NCBI GenBank assembly: GCA_035048485.1
Contig: CM068587.1
Span: 43,966,312 to 44,030,311 of the forward strand
Source of the DNA: Pteria penguin
Lineage: Eukaryota > Mollusca > Bivalvia > Pterioida > Pteriidae
Length of the DNA stretch: 64,000 nt
Direction: 5' to 3'
The notes under the pieces were generated by a model that had not been told where the DNA came from, did not search any database, and was given only the letters and a program-made list of their open reading frames with translations. The position numbers and the translations under genes are program-made. Below, in pieces: positions 1 through 12,228 of the stretch (position 1 is its first letter; every line of letters starts with the position of its first letter).

Positions 1-3000
1 TTAAAACTCTATGGGATCGGACGATAGAATTCTACAAGTGGTATCACATGAAAGGTGAGGTCAAGACCTTTCCACTGATACCAAATTTGATAGGGTTTGT
101 AAGGTTTAAGAGTCTTCATTAAAGAAAAACGGTTTTCAAGGGGAAAATCTCCTTTCTTTCCAAATAAAAAAAGGGTTATAACTCTGTGGAATCGAAAGAT
201 AGAATTCTAGAAGTGGTATCACATGAAAGGTGAGGTCACGACCTTGCCACTGATACCAAATTCGATAGGGTGTGTAGGGAGTAAGGGTCTTTATTAAAGA
301 ATAACGCGTTTCTAGGGGAAAAATCTTCTTTGTTTCCAAATAAAAAAGGGAAATCTTCTTTGTTTCCAAATAAAAAAGGGGTATAACCCTGTGGGATCGA
401 AAGATAGAATCCCAGAATGTGGTATCACATGAAAGGTGAGGTCAAGACCTTTCCACTGATACCAAATTTGATAGGGTTTGTAAGGTGTAAGAGTCTTTAT
501 TAAAGAAAAACGGGTTTTCAAGGGGAAAATCTCCTTTGTTTCCAAATAAAAAAGGGTTATAACCCTGTGGGATCGAAAGATAGAATTCTACATGTGGTAT
601 CACATGAAAGGTGATGTCAATACCTTTCCACTGATACAATTTTCATAGGGTTTGTAGGGTGTAATGGTCTCTATTAAAGAAAAACGGGTTTCAAGTGGAA
701 ATTCTCATTTGTTTACAAATAAAAAAGTTAAAACTCTATGGGATCGGACGATAGAATTCTACAAGTGGTATCACATGAAAGGTGAGGTCAAGACCTTTCC
801 ACTGATACCAAATTTGATAGGGTTTGTAAGGTTTAAGGGTCTTCATTAAAGAAAAACGGTTTTCAAGGGGAAAATCTCCTTTCTTTCCAAATAAATAAAG
901 GGTTATAACTCTGTGGAATCGAAAGATTGAATTCTAGAAGTGGTATCACATGAAAGGTGAGGTCACGATCTTGCCACTGATACCAAATTCGATAGGGTGT
1001 GTAGGGAGTAAGGGTCTTTATTAAAGAATAACGCGTTTCTAAGGGAAAAATCATCTTTGGTCCCAAATAAAAAAGGGGTATAACTTTGTGGGATCGAAAG
1101 ATAGAATCCCAGAATGTGGTATCACATGAAAGGTGAGGTCAAGACCTTTCCACTGATACCAAATTTGATAGAGTTTGTAAGGTGTAACAGTCTTTATTAA
1201 AGAAAATTGGGTTTTCAAGGGGAAAATCTCCTTTGTTTCCAAATAAAAAAGGGTTATAACCCTGTGGATCGAAAGATGGAATTCTACAAGTGGTATCACA
1301 TGAAAGGTGATGTCAATACCTTTCCACTGATACAAATTTCATAGGGTTTGTAGGGTGTAATGGTCTTTATTAAAGGAAAACGGGTTTCAAGTGGAAATTC
1401 TCATTTGTTTACAAATAAAAAAGTAAAAACTCTATGGGATCGGACGATAGAATTCTACAAGTGGTATCACATGAAAGGTGAGGTCAAGACCTTTCCACTT
1501 ATACCAAATTTGATAGGGTTTGTAAGGTTTAAGAGTCTTCATTAAAGAAAAACGGTTTTCAAGGGGAAAATCTCCTTTCTTTACAAATAAAAAAGGGTTA
1601 TAACTCTGTGGCATCGAAAGATAGAATTCTACAAGTGGTATCACATGAAAGGTGAGGTCACGACCTTTCCACTGATACCAAATTCGATAGGGTGTGTAGG
1701 GAGTAAGGGTCTTTATTCAAGAATAACGCGTTTCTAAGGGAAAAATCTTCTTTGTTTCCAAATAAAAAAGGGGTATAACCCTGTGGGATCGAAAGATAGA
1801 ATCCCAGAATGTGGTATCACATGAAAGGTGAGGTCAAGACCTTTCCACTGATACCAAATTTGATAGGGTTTGTAAGGTTTAAGGGTCTTTATTAAAGAAA
1901 AACGGGTTTCAAGGGGAAAATCTCCTTTGTTTACAAATAAAAAAGGGTTATAACTCTGTGGGATCGAAAGATAGAATTCTACAAGTGGTATCACATGAAA
2001 GGTGAGGTCGAGACCTTTCCACTGATACCAAATTTGATAGGGTTTGGTAGGGTTTAAGGGTCTTTATTAAAGAAAAACGGGTTTCAAGGGGAAAATCTCC
2101 TTTGTTTACAAATAAAAAAGTTACAACTCTATGGGATCGGACGATAGAATTCTACCAGTGGTATCACATGAAAGGTGAGGTCAAGATCTTTCCACTGATA
2201 CCAAATTTGATAGGGTTTGTAAAGTTTAGTGCTTTTTATTCAAGAAAAACGGGTTTCAAGCGGAAAATCTCATTTGTTTACAAATAAAAAAGGGTTATAA
2301 CTCTGTGGGATCGAAAGATAGAATTCTACAAGTGGTATCACATGAAAGGTGAGGTCAAGACCCTTCCACTGATACCAAATTTGATAGGGTGTGTAGGGTG
2401 TAAGGGTCTTTATTGAAAAATAACGCGTTTCTAAGGGAAAAATCTTCTTTATTTAGAAATAAAAAAGGGTTATAACCCTGTGGAATCGAAAGATAGAATT
2501 CTACAAGGGGTATCACATGAAAGGTGAGGTCAAGACTTTTTCACTGATAACAAATTTGATAGGGTTTGCAGGGTTTAAGGGTGTTTATTAAAGAAAAACG
2601 GGCTTCAATGGAAAATCTCCTTTGTTTCCAAATAAAAAATGGTTATAACTCCGTGGGATCGAAAGATAGAATTCTACAAGTGGTATCACATAAAAGGTGG
2701 GGTCTAGACATTTCCACTGATACCAAATTTGATAGGGTTTGTAGGATGTAAGGGTCTTTATGAAAGAAAAGCGTGTTTCAAGTGGAAATTCTGATTTGTT
2801 TACAAATAAAAAAGGGTTATAACTCTGTGGGATCGAAAGATAGAATTCTACAAGTGGTATCAAATGAAAGGTGAGGTCAAGACCTTTCCACTGATACCAA
2901 ATTTGATAGGGTTTGTAGGGTTTAAGGGTCTTTATTAAAGAAAAACGATTTTCAAAGGGAAAATCTCCTTTCTTTCCAATTAAAAAAAGGGTTATAACTC

Positions 3001-6000
3001 TGTGGAATCGAAAGATAGAATTCTAGAAGTGGTATCACATGAAAGGTGAGGTCACGACCTTGCCAATGATACCAAATTCGATAGGGTGTGTAGGGAGTAA
3101 GGGTCTTTATTAAAGAATAACGCGTTTCTAAGGGAAAAATCTTCTTTGTTTCCAAATAAAAAAGGGTTATAACCCTGTGGAATCGAAAGATAGAATTCTA
3201 CAAGTGGTATCACATGAAAGGTGATGTCAAGACATTTTCACTGATAACAAATTTGATAGGGTTTGTAGGATGTAAGGGTTTTTATTAAAGAAAAGCGTGT
3301 TTCAAGTGGAAATTCTCATTTGTTTACAAATAAAAAAGTTATAACTGTATCGGATCGGACGATAGAATTCTACAAGTGGTATCAAATGAAAGGTGAGGTC
3401 TAGACCTTTCCACTGATACCAAATTTCATAGGGTTTGTAAGGTTTAGTGCTTTTTATTAAAGAAAAACGGTTTTCAAAGGGAAAATCTCCTTTCTTTCCA
3501 ATTACAAAAAGGGTTATAACTCTGTGGAATCGAAAGATAGAATTCTAGAAGTGGTATCACATGAAAGGTGAGGTCACGACCTTGCCACTGATACCAAATT
3601 CGATAGGGTGTGTAGGGAGTAAGGGTCTTTATTAAAGAATAACGCGTTTCTAAGGGAAAAATCTTCTTTGTTTCCAAATAAAAAAGGGTTATAACCCTGT
3701 GGAATCGAAAGATAGAATTCTACAATGGGTATCACATGAAAGGTGATGTCAAGACATTTTCACTGATAACAAATTTGATAGGGTTTGCAGGGTTTAAGGG
3801 TCTTTCTTAAAGAAAAACGGGCTTCAATGGAAAATCTCCTTTGTTTCCAAATAAAAAATGGTTATAACTCCTTGGGATCGAAAGATAGAATTCTACAAGT
3901 GGTATCACATGAAAGGTGGGGTCTAGACATTTCCACTATTACCAAATTTGATAGGGTTTGTAGGATGTAAGGGTCTTTATTAAAGAAAAGCGTGTTTCAA
4001 GTGGAAATTCTCATTTGTTTACAAATAAAAAAGTTATAACTGTATCGGATCGGACGATAGAATTCTACAAGTGGTATCAAATAAAAGTTGAGGTCTAGAC
4101 CTTTCCACTGATACCAAATTTCATAGGGTTTGTAAGGTTTAGTGCTTTTTATTAAAGAAAAACGGTTTTCAAGGGGAAAATCTCCTTTGTTTCCAAATAA
4201 AAACAGCTTATAACACTTTGGGATTGAAAGATAGAATTCTACAAGTGGTACCACATGAAAGGTGAGGTAAAGACCATTCCACTGATACCGAATTTGGTAG
4301 AGTTCGTAGGGTGTAAGGGTCTTTATCAAAGAAAAACGGGTTTCAAGGGGAAAATCTCCTTTGTTTATAAATAAAAAAGGGTTATAACTCTGTGGGATCG
4401 AAAGATAGAATTCTACAAGTGGTATCACATGAAAGGTGAGGTCAAGACCTTTCCACTGATACCAAATTTGATAGGGTTTGTAAGGTTTAAGGGTCTTTAT
4501 TAAAGAAAAACGTGTTTTCAAGGGGAAAATCTCCTTTGTTTACAAATAAAAAAGGGTTATAACTCTGTGGGATCGAAAGATAAAATTCTACAAGTGGTAT
4601 CACATGAAAGGTGAGGTCAAGGCCTTTCCACTGATACCAAATTTCATAGGGTTTGTAGGGTGTAATGTCTTTATTAAAGAAAAACGGGTTTTCAAGGGTA
4701 AAATCTCCTTTGTTTACAAATAAAAAAGGGTTATAACTCTGTGTAATCGAAAGATATAATTCTACAAGTGGTATCACATGAAAGGTGAGGTCAAGACCTT
4801 TCCACTGATACCAAATTTGATAAGGTTTGTAGGGTGTAAGGGTTTTTTTTAAAGAAACCCGCGTTTCAAGTGGAAAATCTCCTTTGTTTACAAATAAAAA
4901 AGGGTTATAACTCTGTGGGATCGAAAGATAGAATTCTACAAGTGGTATCACATGAAAGGTGAGGTCAAGACCTTTCCAGTGATGGCAAATTTGATAGGGT
5001 TTGTAAGGTTTAAGGGTCTTTATTAAAGAAAAACGGGTTTTCAAGGGGAAAATCTCCTTTGTTTACAAATAAAAAAGGGTTATAACTCTGTGTAATCGAA
5101 AGATATAATTCTACAAGTGGTATCTCATTAAAGGTGAGGTCTAGACCTTTCCACTGATACCAAATTTGATAAGGTTTGTAGGGTGTAATGGTCTTTATTA
5201 AAGAAAAACGGGTTTCAAGTGGAAATTCTCATTTGTTTACAAATAAAAAAGGGTTATAACCCTGTGGGATCGAAAGATAGAATTCTACAAGTGGTATCAC
5301 ATGAAAGGTGATGTCAATACCTTTCCACTGATACCAAATTTCATAGGGTTTGTAGGGTGTAATGGTCTTTATTAAAGAAAAACGGGTTTCAAGTGGAAAT
5401 TCTCATTTGTTTACAAATAAAAATGTTAAAACTCTATGGGATCGGACGATAGAATTCTACAAGTGGTATCACATGAAAGGTGAGGTCAACACCTTTCCAC
5501 TTATACCAAATTTGATAGGGTTTGTAAGGTTTAAGAGTCTTCATTAAAGAAAAACGGTTTTCAAGGGGAAAATCTCCTTTCTTTCCAAATAAATAAAGGG
5601 TTATAACTCTGTGGAATCGAAAGATAGAATTCTAGAAGTGGTATCACATGAAAGGTGAGGTCACGATCTTGCCACTGATACCAAATTCGATAGGGTGTGT
5701 AGGGAGTAAGGGTCTTTATTAAAGAATAACGCGTTTCTAAGGGGAAAATCTTCTTTGTTTCCAAATAAAAAAGGGGTATAACCCTGTGGGATCGAAAGAT
5801 AGAATCCCAGAATGTGGTATCACATGAAAGGTGAGGTCAAGACCTTTCCACTGATACCAAATTTGATAGGGTTTGTAAGGTGTAAGAGTCTTTATTAAAG
5901 AAAAACGGGTTATCAAGGGGGAAATCTCCTTTGTTTCCAAATAAAAAAGGGTTATAACTCTGTGGGATCGAAAGATAGAATTCTACAAGTGGTATCACAT

Positions 6001-9000
6001 GAAAGGTGAGGTCAAGACCTTTCCACTGATACCAAATTTCATAGGGTTTGTAAGGTTTAAGGGTCTTTATTAAAGAAAAACGGGTTTCAAGTGGAAAATG
6101 TCATTTGTTTACAAATAAAAAATGGTTATAACACTGTAGGATCGGACGATAGAATTCTACAAGTGGTATCACATGAAAGGTGAGGTCAAGACCTTTCCAC
6201 TTATACCAAATTTGATAGGGTTTGTAAGGTTTAAGAGTCTTCATTAAAGAAAAACGGTTTTCAAGGGGAAAATCTCCTGTCTTTCCAATTAAAAAAAAGG
6301 TTATAACTCTCTGGAATCGAAAGATAGAATTCTAGAAGTGGTATCACATGAAAGGTGAGGTCACGACCTTGCCACTGATATCAAATTCGATAGGGTGTGT
6401 AGGGAGTAAGGGTCTTTATTAAAGAATAACGCGTTTCTAAGGGAAAAATCTTCTTTGTTTCCAAATAAAAAAGGGGTATAACCCTGTGGGATCGAAAGAT
6501 AGAATCCCAGGATGTGGTATTACATGAAAGGTGGGGTCAAGACCTTTCCACTTATAGCAAATTTGATAGGGTTTGTAAGGTGTAAGAGTCTTTATTAAAG
6601 AAAAACGGGTTATCAAGGGGGAAATCTCCTTTGTTTCCAAATAAAAAAGGGTTATAACCCTGTGGGATCGAAAGATAGAATTCTACAAGTGGTATCACAT
6701 GAAAGGTGATGTCAATACCTTTCCACTGATACAAATTTCATAGGGTTTGTAGGGTGTAATGGTCTTTATTAAAGAAAAACGGGTTTCAAGTGGAAATTCT
6801 CATTTGTTTACAAATAAAAAAGTTAAAACTCTATGGGATCGGACGATAGAATTCTACAAGTGGTATCACATGAAAGGTGAGGTCAAGACCTTTCCACTTA
6901 TACCAAATTTGATAGGGTTTGTAAGGTTTAAGAGTCTTCATTAAAGAAAAACGGTTTTCAAGGGGAAAATCTCCTTTCTTTCCAAATAAAAAAGGGTTAT
7001 AACTCTGTGGAATCGAAAGATAGAATTCTAGAAGTGGTATCACATGAAAGCTGAGGTCACGACCTTGCCACTGATACCAAATTCGATAGGCTGTGTCGGG
7101 AGTAAGGGTCTTTATTAAAGAATAACGCGTTTCTAAGGGAAAAATTTTCTTTGTTTCCAAATAAAAAAGGGTTATAACTCTGTGGGATCGAAAGATAGAA
7201 TTCTACAAGTGGTATCACATGAAAGGTGAGGTCTAGACCTTTCCACTGATACCAAATTTGATAGGGTTTGTAAGGTTTAAGGGTCTTTATTAAAGAAAAA
7301 CGGGTTTTCAAGGGGAAAATCTCCTTTGTTTACAAATAAAAAAGGGTTATAACTCTGTGGGATCGAAAGATAGAATTCTACAAGTGGTATCACATGAAAG
7401 GTGATGTCAATACCTTTCCACTGATACAAATTTCATTGGGTTTGTAGGGTGTAATGGTCTTTATTAAAGAAAAACGGGTTTCAAGTGGAAATTCTCATTT
7501 GTTTACAAATAAAAAAGTAAAAACTCTATGGGATCGGACGATAGAATTCTACAAGTGGTATCACATGAAAGGTGAGGTCAAGACCTTTCCACTTATACCA
7601 AATTTGATAGGGTTTGTAAGGTTTAAGAGTCTTCATTAAAGAAAAACGGTTTTCAAGGGGAAAATCTCCTTTCTTTCCAATTAAAAAAAGGGTTATAACT
7701 CTGTGGAATCGAAAGATAGAATTCTAGAAGTGGTATCACATGAAAGGTGAGGTCACGACCTTGCCACTGATACCAAATTCGATAGGGTGTGTAGGGAGTA
7801 AGGGTCTTTATTAAAGAATAACGCGTTTCTAAGGGAAAAATCTTCTTTGTTTCCAAATAAAAAACGGGTATAACCCTGTGGGATCGAAAGACAGAATCCC
7901 AGAATGTGGTATCACATGAAAGGTGGGGTCAAGACCTTTCCACTGATAGCAAATTTGATAGGGTTTGTAAGGTGTAAGGGTCTTTATTAAAGAAAAACGG
8001 GTTTTCAAGGGGAAAATCTCCTTTGTTTACAAATAAAAAAGGGTTATAACTCTGTGGGATCGAAAGATAGAATTCTACAAGTGGTATCACATGAAAGGTG
8101 ATGTCAATACCTTTCCACTGATACAATTTTCATAGGGTTTGTAGGGTGTAATGGTCTTTATTAAAGAAAAACGGGTTTCAAGTGGAAATTCTCATTTGTT
8201 TACAAATAAAAAAGTTAAAACTCTATGGGATCGGACGATAGAATTCTACAAGTGGTATCACATGAAAGGTGAGGTCACGACCTTGCCACTGATATCAAAT
8301 TCGATAGGGTGTGTAGGGAGTAAGGGTCTTTATTAAAGAATAACGCGTTTCTAAGGGAAAAATCTTCTTTGTTTCCAAATAAAAAAGGGGTATAACCCTG
8401 TGGGATCGAAAGATAGAATCCCAGAATGTGGTATTACATGAAAGGTGGGGTCAAGACCTTTCCACTTATAGCAAATTTGATAGGGTTTGTAAGGTGTAAG
8501 GGTCTTTATTAAAGAAAAACGGGTTTTCAAGGGTAAAATCTCCTTTGTTTACAAATAAAAAAGGGTTATAACTCTGTGGGATCGAAAGATAGAATTCTAC
8601 AAGTGGTATCACATGAAAGGTGATGTCAATACCTTTCCACTGATACAAATTTCATAGGGTTTGTAGGGTGTAATGGTCTTTATTAAAGAAAAACGGGTTT
8701 CAAGTGGAAATTCTCATTTGTTTACAAATAAAAAAGTTAAAACTCTATGGGATCGGACGATAGAATTCTACAAGTGGTATCACATGAAAGGTGAGGTCAA
8801 CACCTTTCCACTTATACCAAATTTGATAGGGTTTGTAAGGTTTAAGGGTCTTCATTAAAGAAAAACGGTTTTCAAGGGGAAAATCTCCTTTGTTTACAAA
8901 TAAAAAAGGGTTATAACTCTGTGGAATCGAAAGATAGAATTCTAGAAGTGGTATCACATGAAAGGTGAGGTCACGACCTTGCCACTGATACCAAATTCGA

Positions 9001-10375
9001 TAGGCTGTGTCGGGAGTAAGGGTCTTTATTAAAGAATAACGCGTTTCTAAGGGAAAAATTTTCTTTGTTTCCATATAAAAAAGGGGTATAACCCTGTGGG
9101 ATCGAAAGATAGAATCCCAGAATGTGGTATCACATGAAAGGTGAGGTCTAGACCTTTCCACTGATACCAAATTTGATAGGGTTTGTAAGCTGTAAGAGTC
9201 TTTATTAAAGAAAAACGGGTTATCAAGGGGGAAATCTCCTTTGTTTCCAAATAAAAAAGGGTTATAACCCTGTGGGATCGAAAGATAGAATTCTACAAGT
9301 GGTATCACATGAAAGGTGATGTCAATACCTTTCCACTGATACAAATTTCATTGGGTTTGTATGGTGTAATGGTCTTTATTAAAGAAAAACGGGTTTCAAG
9401 TGGAAATTCTCATTTGTTTACAAATAAAAAAGTAAAAACTCTATGGGATCGGACGATAGAATTCTACAAGTGGTATCACATGAAAGGTGAGGTCAAGACC
9501 TTTCCACTGATACCAAATTTGATAGGGTTTGTAGGGTTTAAGAGTCTTTATTAAAGAAAAACGGGTTTCAAGGGGAAAATCTCCTTTCTTTACAAATAAA
9601 AAAAGGGTTATAACTCTGTGGGATCGAAAGATAGAATTCTACAAGTGGTATCACATGAAAGGTGAGGTCACGACCTTTCCACTGATACCAAATTTGATAG
9701 GGTTTGGTAGGGTGTAAGGGTCTTTATTAAAGAAAAACGGGTTTCAAGGGGAAAATCTCCTTTGTTTACAAATAAAAAAGGGTTATAACTCTGTGGGATC
9801 GAAAGATAGAATTCTACAAGTGGTATCACATGAAAGGTGAGGTCAAGACCTTTCCACTGATACCGAATTTGATAGGGTTTGTAGGGTTTAAGGGTCTTTA
9901 TTAAAGAAAAACGGGTTTCAAGGGGAAAATCTCCTTTGTTTACAAATAAAAAAGGGTTATAACTCTGTGGGATCGAAAGATAGAATTCTACAAGTGGTAT
10001 CACTTGAAAGGTGAGGTCAAGACCTTTCCACTGATACAAAATTTGATAGGGTTTGGTAGGGTTTAAGGGTCTTTATTAAAGAAAAACGGGTTTCAAGTGG
10101 AAAATCTCCTTTGTTTACAAATAAAAAAGGGTTATAACTCTGTGGGATCGAAAGATAGAATTCTACAAGTGGTATCACATGAAAGGTGAGGTCAAGACCT
10201 TTCCACTTATACCAAATTTGATAGGGTTTGTAGGGTTTAAGGGTCTTTATTAAAGAAAAACGGGTTTCAAGGGGAAAATCTCCTTTCTTTCCAAATAAAA
10301 AAAGGGTTATAACTCTGTGGAATCGAAAGATAGAATTCTAGAAGTGGTATCACATGAAAGGTGAGGTCAAGACCT
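1..10375 (+). repeat. Homogeneous satellite array, ~174-175 bp monomer, four-monomer higher-order repeat
   Basis: About 60 head-to-tail monomers of 174-176 bp fill this stretch. Every unit carries the landmarks GATAGAATTCTACAAGTGG, GGTATCACATGAAAGGTGAG and TTATTAAAGAAAAACGGG. Four monomer types can be told apart: A has CGGACGAT, B has CGACCTTGCC, C has ATCCCAGAATG and D has GTGATGTCAATA. They follow each other as A-B-C-D. Type A recurs near 28, 745, 1440, 2138, then 5446, 6145, 6839, 7537, 8233, 8756 and 9450, a step of about 697 bp with one step of about 523 bp (three monomers). About 2,150-5,300 and 9,500-10,375 are less regular. Many minus-strand reading frames stay open through several units only because 174 is divisible by three; I do not call them genes. 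The array runs off the left edge. Confidence 0.95.
321..380 (+). repeat. Exact 30-bp tandem duplication inside one satellite monomer
   Basis: A 30-bp block beginning AAATCTTCTTTGTTTCC is present at 321-350 and again at 351-380 without a mismatch. It lengthens that one type B/C boundary to about 205 bp and is seen in no other monomer, so it is a private, recent slip event. Confidence 0.9.
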
Positions 10376-12228
10376 GATCTCTAATATGGTAGGGTTTTTC
10401 ATGTTTCCGGGTCTTTATTAAAGAAAACCTGGTTTCATCGTAAGCAATCTCCTTAGTTTCCTATTAAAAAGGATTATAACTCCGTCGGATCAAAATATAA
10501 AATCCTGCAATTGGTGTCATATAAAAGGTGAGTTCAAGACCTTTACACTGATACCTAATATGATACGGTTTGTCGGGTTTCCGGTTTTTTATAAGTAAAA
10601 CGGGTTTCATCGTTATGGTTAGAAATCCATCGGATCAAAAGATAGAATTCTGGAAGTGTCGTCACATCAAAGGTGAAGTTAAGACCTTTTCACTGATACC
10701 TCATATGATAGCGGTTGTCGGGTTTCCGGATCTTTAGAAAAACTAGTTTCATCGTAAGAAATCTGCTCCGTTTACTATTAAAAAGTGTTATAACTCCATC
10801 GAATCAAAAGTTACAATCCTGCAAGTGGTGTCACATGAAAGGTGAAGATAAGACCTTTAATTTCCACTTATTCCTCATACAATAGGGTTTGTCAGGTTTC
10901 CGGGTCTTCATCAAAGAAAAAACGGGTTTCATTGTCAGAAATCTCGTTTTGTTTAATATTTAAAAAAAAAAAGGTTATAACTCCGTCGGATCAAAAGATA
11001 GGATCCTGCAAGTGGTGCCATGTGAATGGTTAGGTCTAGACCTTTCCACTGACATCTCATATGATAGGGTTTGTCGGATTTCAGAGTCTTTATTAAAGAA
11101 AAACGGATTTCATCATAGGAAATATCTTTTGTTTACTATTAGAAAAGGGTTATAACTCCGTCGGATCAAAAGATAGAATCCTGCAAGTGGTGTCATGTGA
11201 ATGGTTAGGTCTAGACCTTTCCACGGACACCTCATATGATAGGGTTTGTCGGGTTTCCGGGTATTTATCAAAGAAAAACGGGTTTCATTTATAGTAAACA
11301 AAAGGATATTTCTTACGATGAAACCCGTTTTTCTTTATAAAGACCCGGAAACTCTATAAGCATTATCATATTAGGGATCAATGGAATGATCTTGACTTTA
11401 CCTTTTATATCATATCACTTGCAGGATTCTGTTTTTTGATCCGACGGAGTTATGGCCATTTTTATATTAAAGAAAAGCAGATTTCTTAAATGAAACCCGG
11501 TTTTCTTAACCCTTAAACCCAATAAACCCTATCATATTTGGTATTTCATGTTATAGCAATTTATAATTAAAGGAAAACGGGTTTCAGGGTAAGAAATCTC
11601 CTTTTCTTTACTTTAGAAAAAGGGTTATAACTCCGTCGGATCAAACGATTGAAGCCTAAAAGTGGTATAACATTAAAGATGAAATATACACTTTTTCCCA
11701 GAAACTAAATATGCTAGGTTTTATAGGGTTTCCACGTCTTCATTAAAGAAAAACTAGATTCATCCTAAGAAATCTTCCTTTCTTTGGTGTAAAATTCCGT
11801 CGGATTAAAAGATAGACTCCTGCAAGTGGTATTACATGAAGGGTGAAGTCAAGACCTTTCCACTGATTCCAAATATGATAGGGTTTGTAGGGTTTCAGGG
11901 TCCTTATTAAAGAAAAGTTCGTTTCATCGTTAGAAATCTCTTTTTGTTTGATATAAAACGGGTTATAACTCCTTCAGATCAAAAGATAGAGTCCTGCAAG
12001 TGGTATCACCTAAAAGGTATGGCCAAGACCTTTCCATTGATACCTAATATGATAGGTTTTGTAGGGTTTTTGGGTCTTTATGAAAGAAAGACGTCTATCA
12101 TCCTAAGAAGTATCCTTTTGTTGTTTTTTTTATAAAAAAGTTTATATATCCGTCGGATCAAACGACAGATTCCTGCAAGTGGTATCACATGAAAAGTCAG
12201 TTCATGACCTTTCCAGTGAATACAAAAA
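10376..12228 (+). repeat. Older, diverged layer of the same satellite
   Basis: Homology with the left array is clear (dyad GGTGTCACATGAAAGGTGA, then TTATTAAAGAAAAACGGG), but the units carry many substitutions and indels. They share a different consensus: CTCCGTCGGATCAAAAGATAG, CCTGCAAGTGG, GGGTTTCCGGGTC and TTTCATCGTAAGAAATCTCC. The switch from the homogeneous array at about 10,375 is abrupt and falls within one monomer. The plus-strand array ends where the Naiad copy begins at 12,229. Confidence 0.85.
11290..11560 (-). repeat. Inverted block inside the older satellite
   Basis: At about 11,290 the satellite flips strand. GAAACCCGTTTTTCTTTA, AAGACCCGGAAAC, CTTGCAGGATTCTG and TTGATCCGACGGAGTTAT are reverse complements of the usual monomer landmarks. 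Plus orientation returns near 11,570. The left junction is close to a hairpin, because forward and reverse copies of the TTTCAT...GTAAACAAAAGGA segment meet there. Confidence 0.85.

Noticed and set aside
8745..9344. Long minus-strand open frames (up to 199 codons) across satellite monomers with a recurrent 58-residue unit (IWYQWKGLDLTFHVIPLVEF).
   Set aside because: They arise because the monomer is 174 bp (58 codons). One-base length changes break the frame every few units, and the HOR period of 697 is not a multiple of three. No start or domain supports coding.
1..10375. Possible CRISPR array because of regular repeats.
   Set aside because: Repeats are contiguous 174-bp monomers without unique spacers, in a eukaryotic context.
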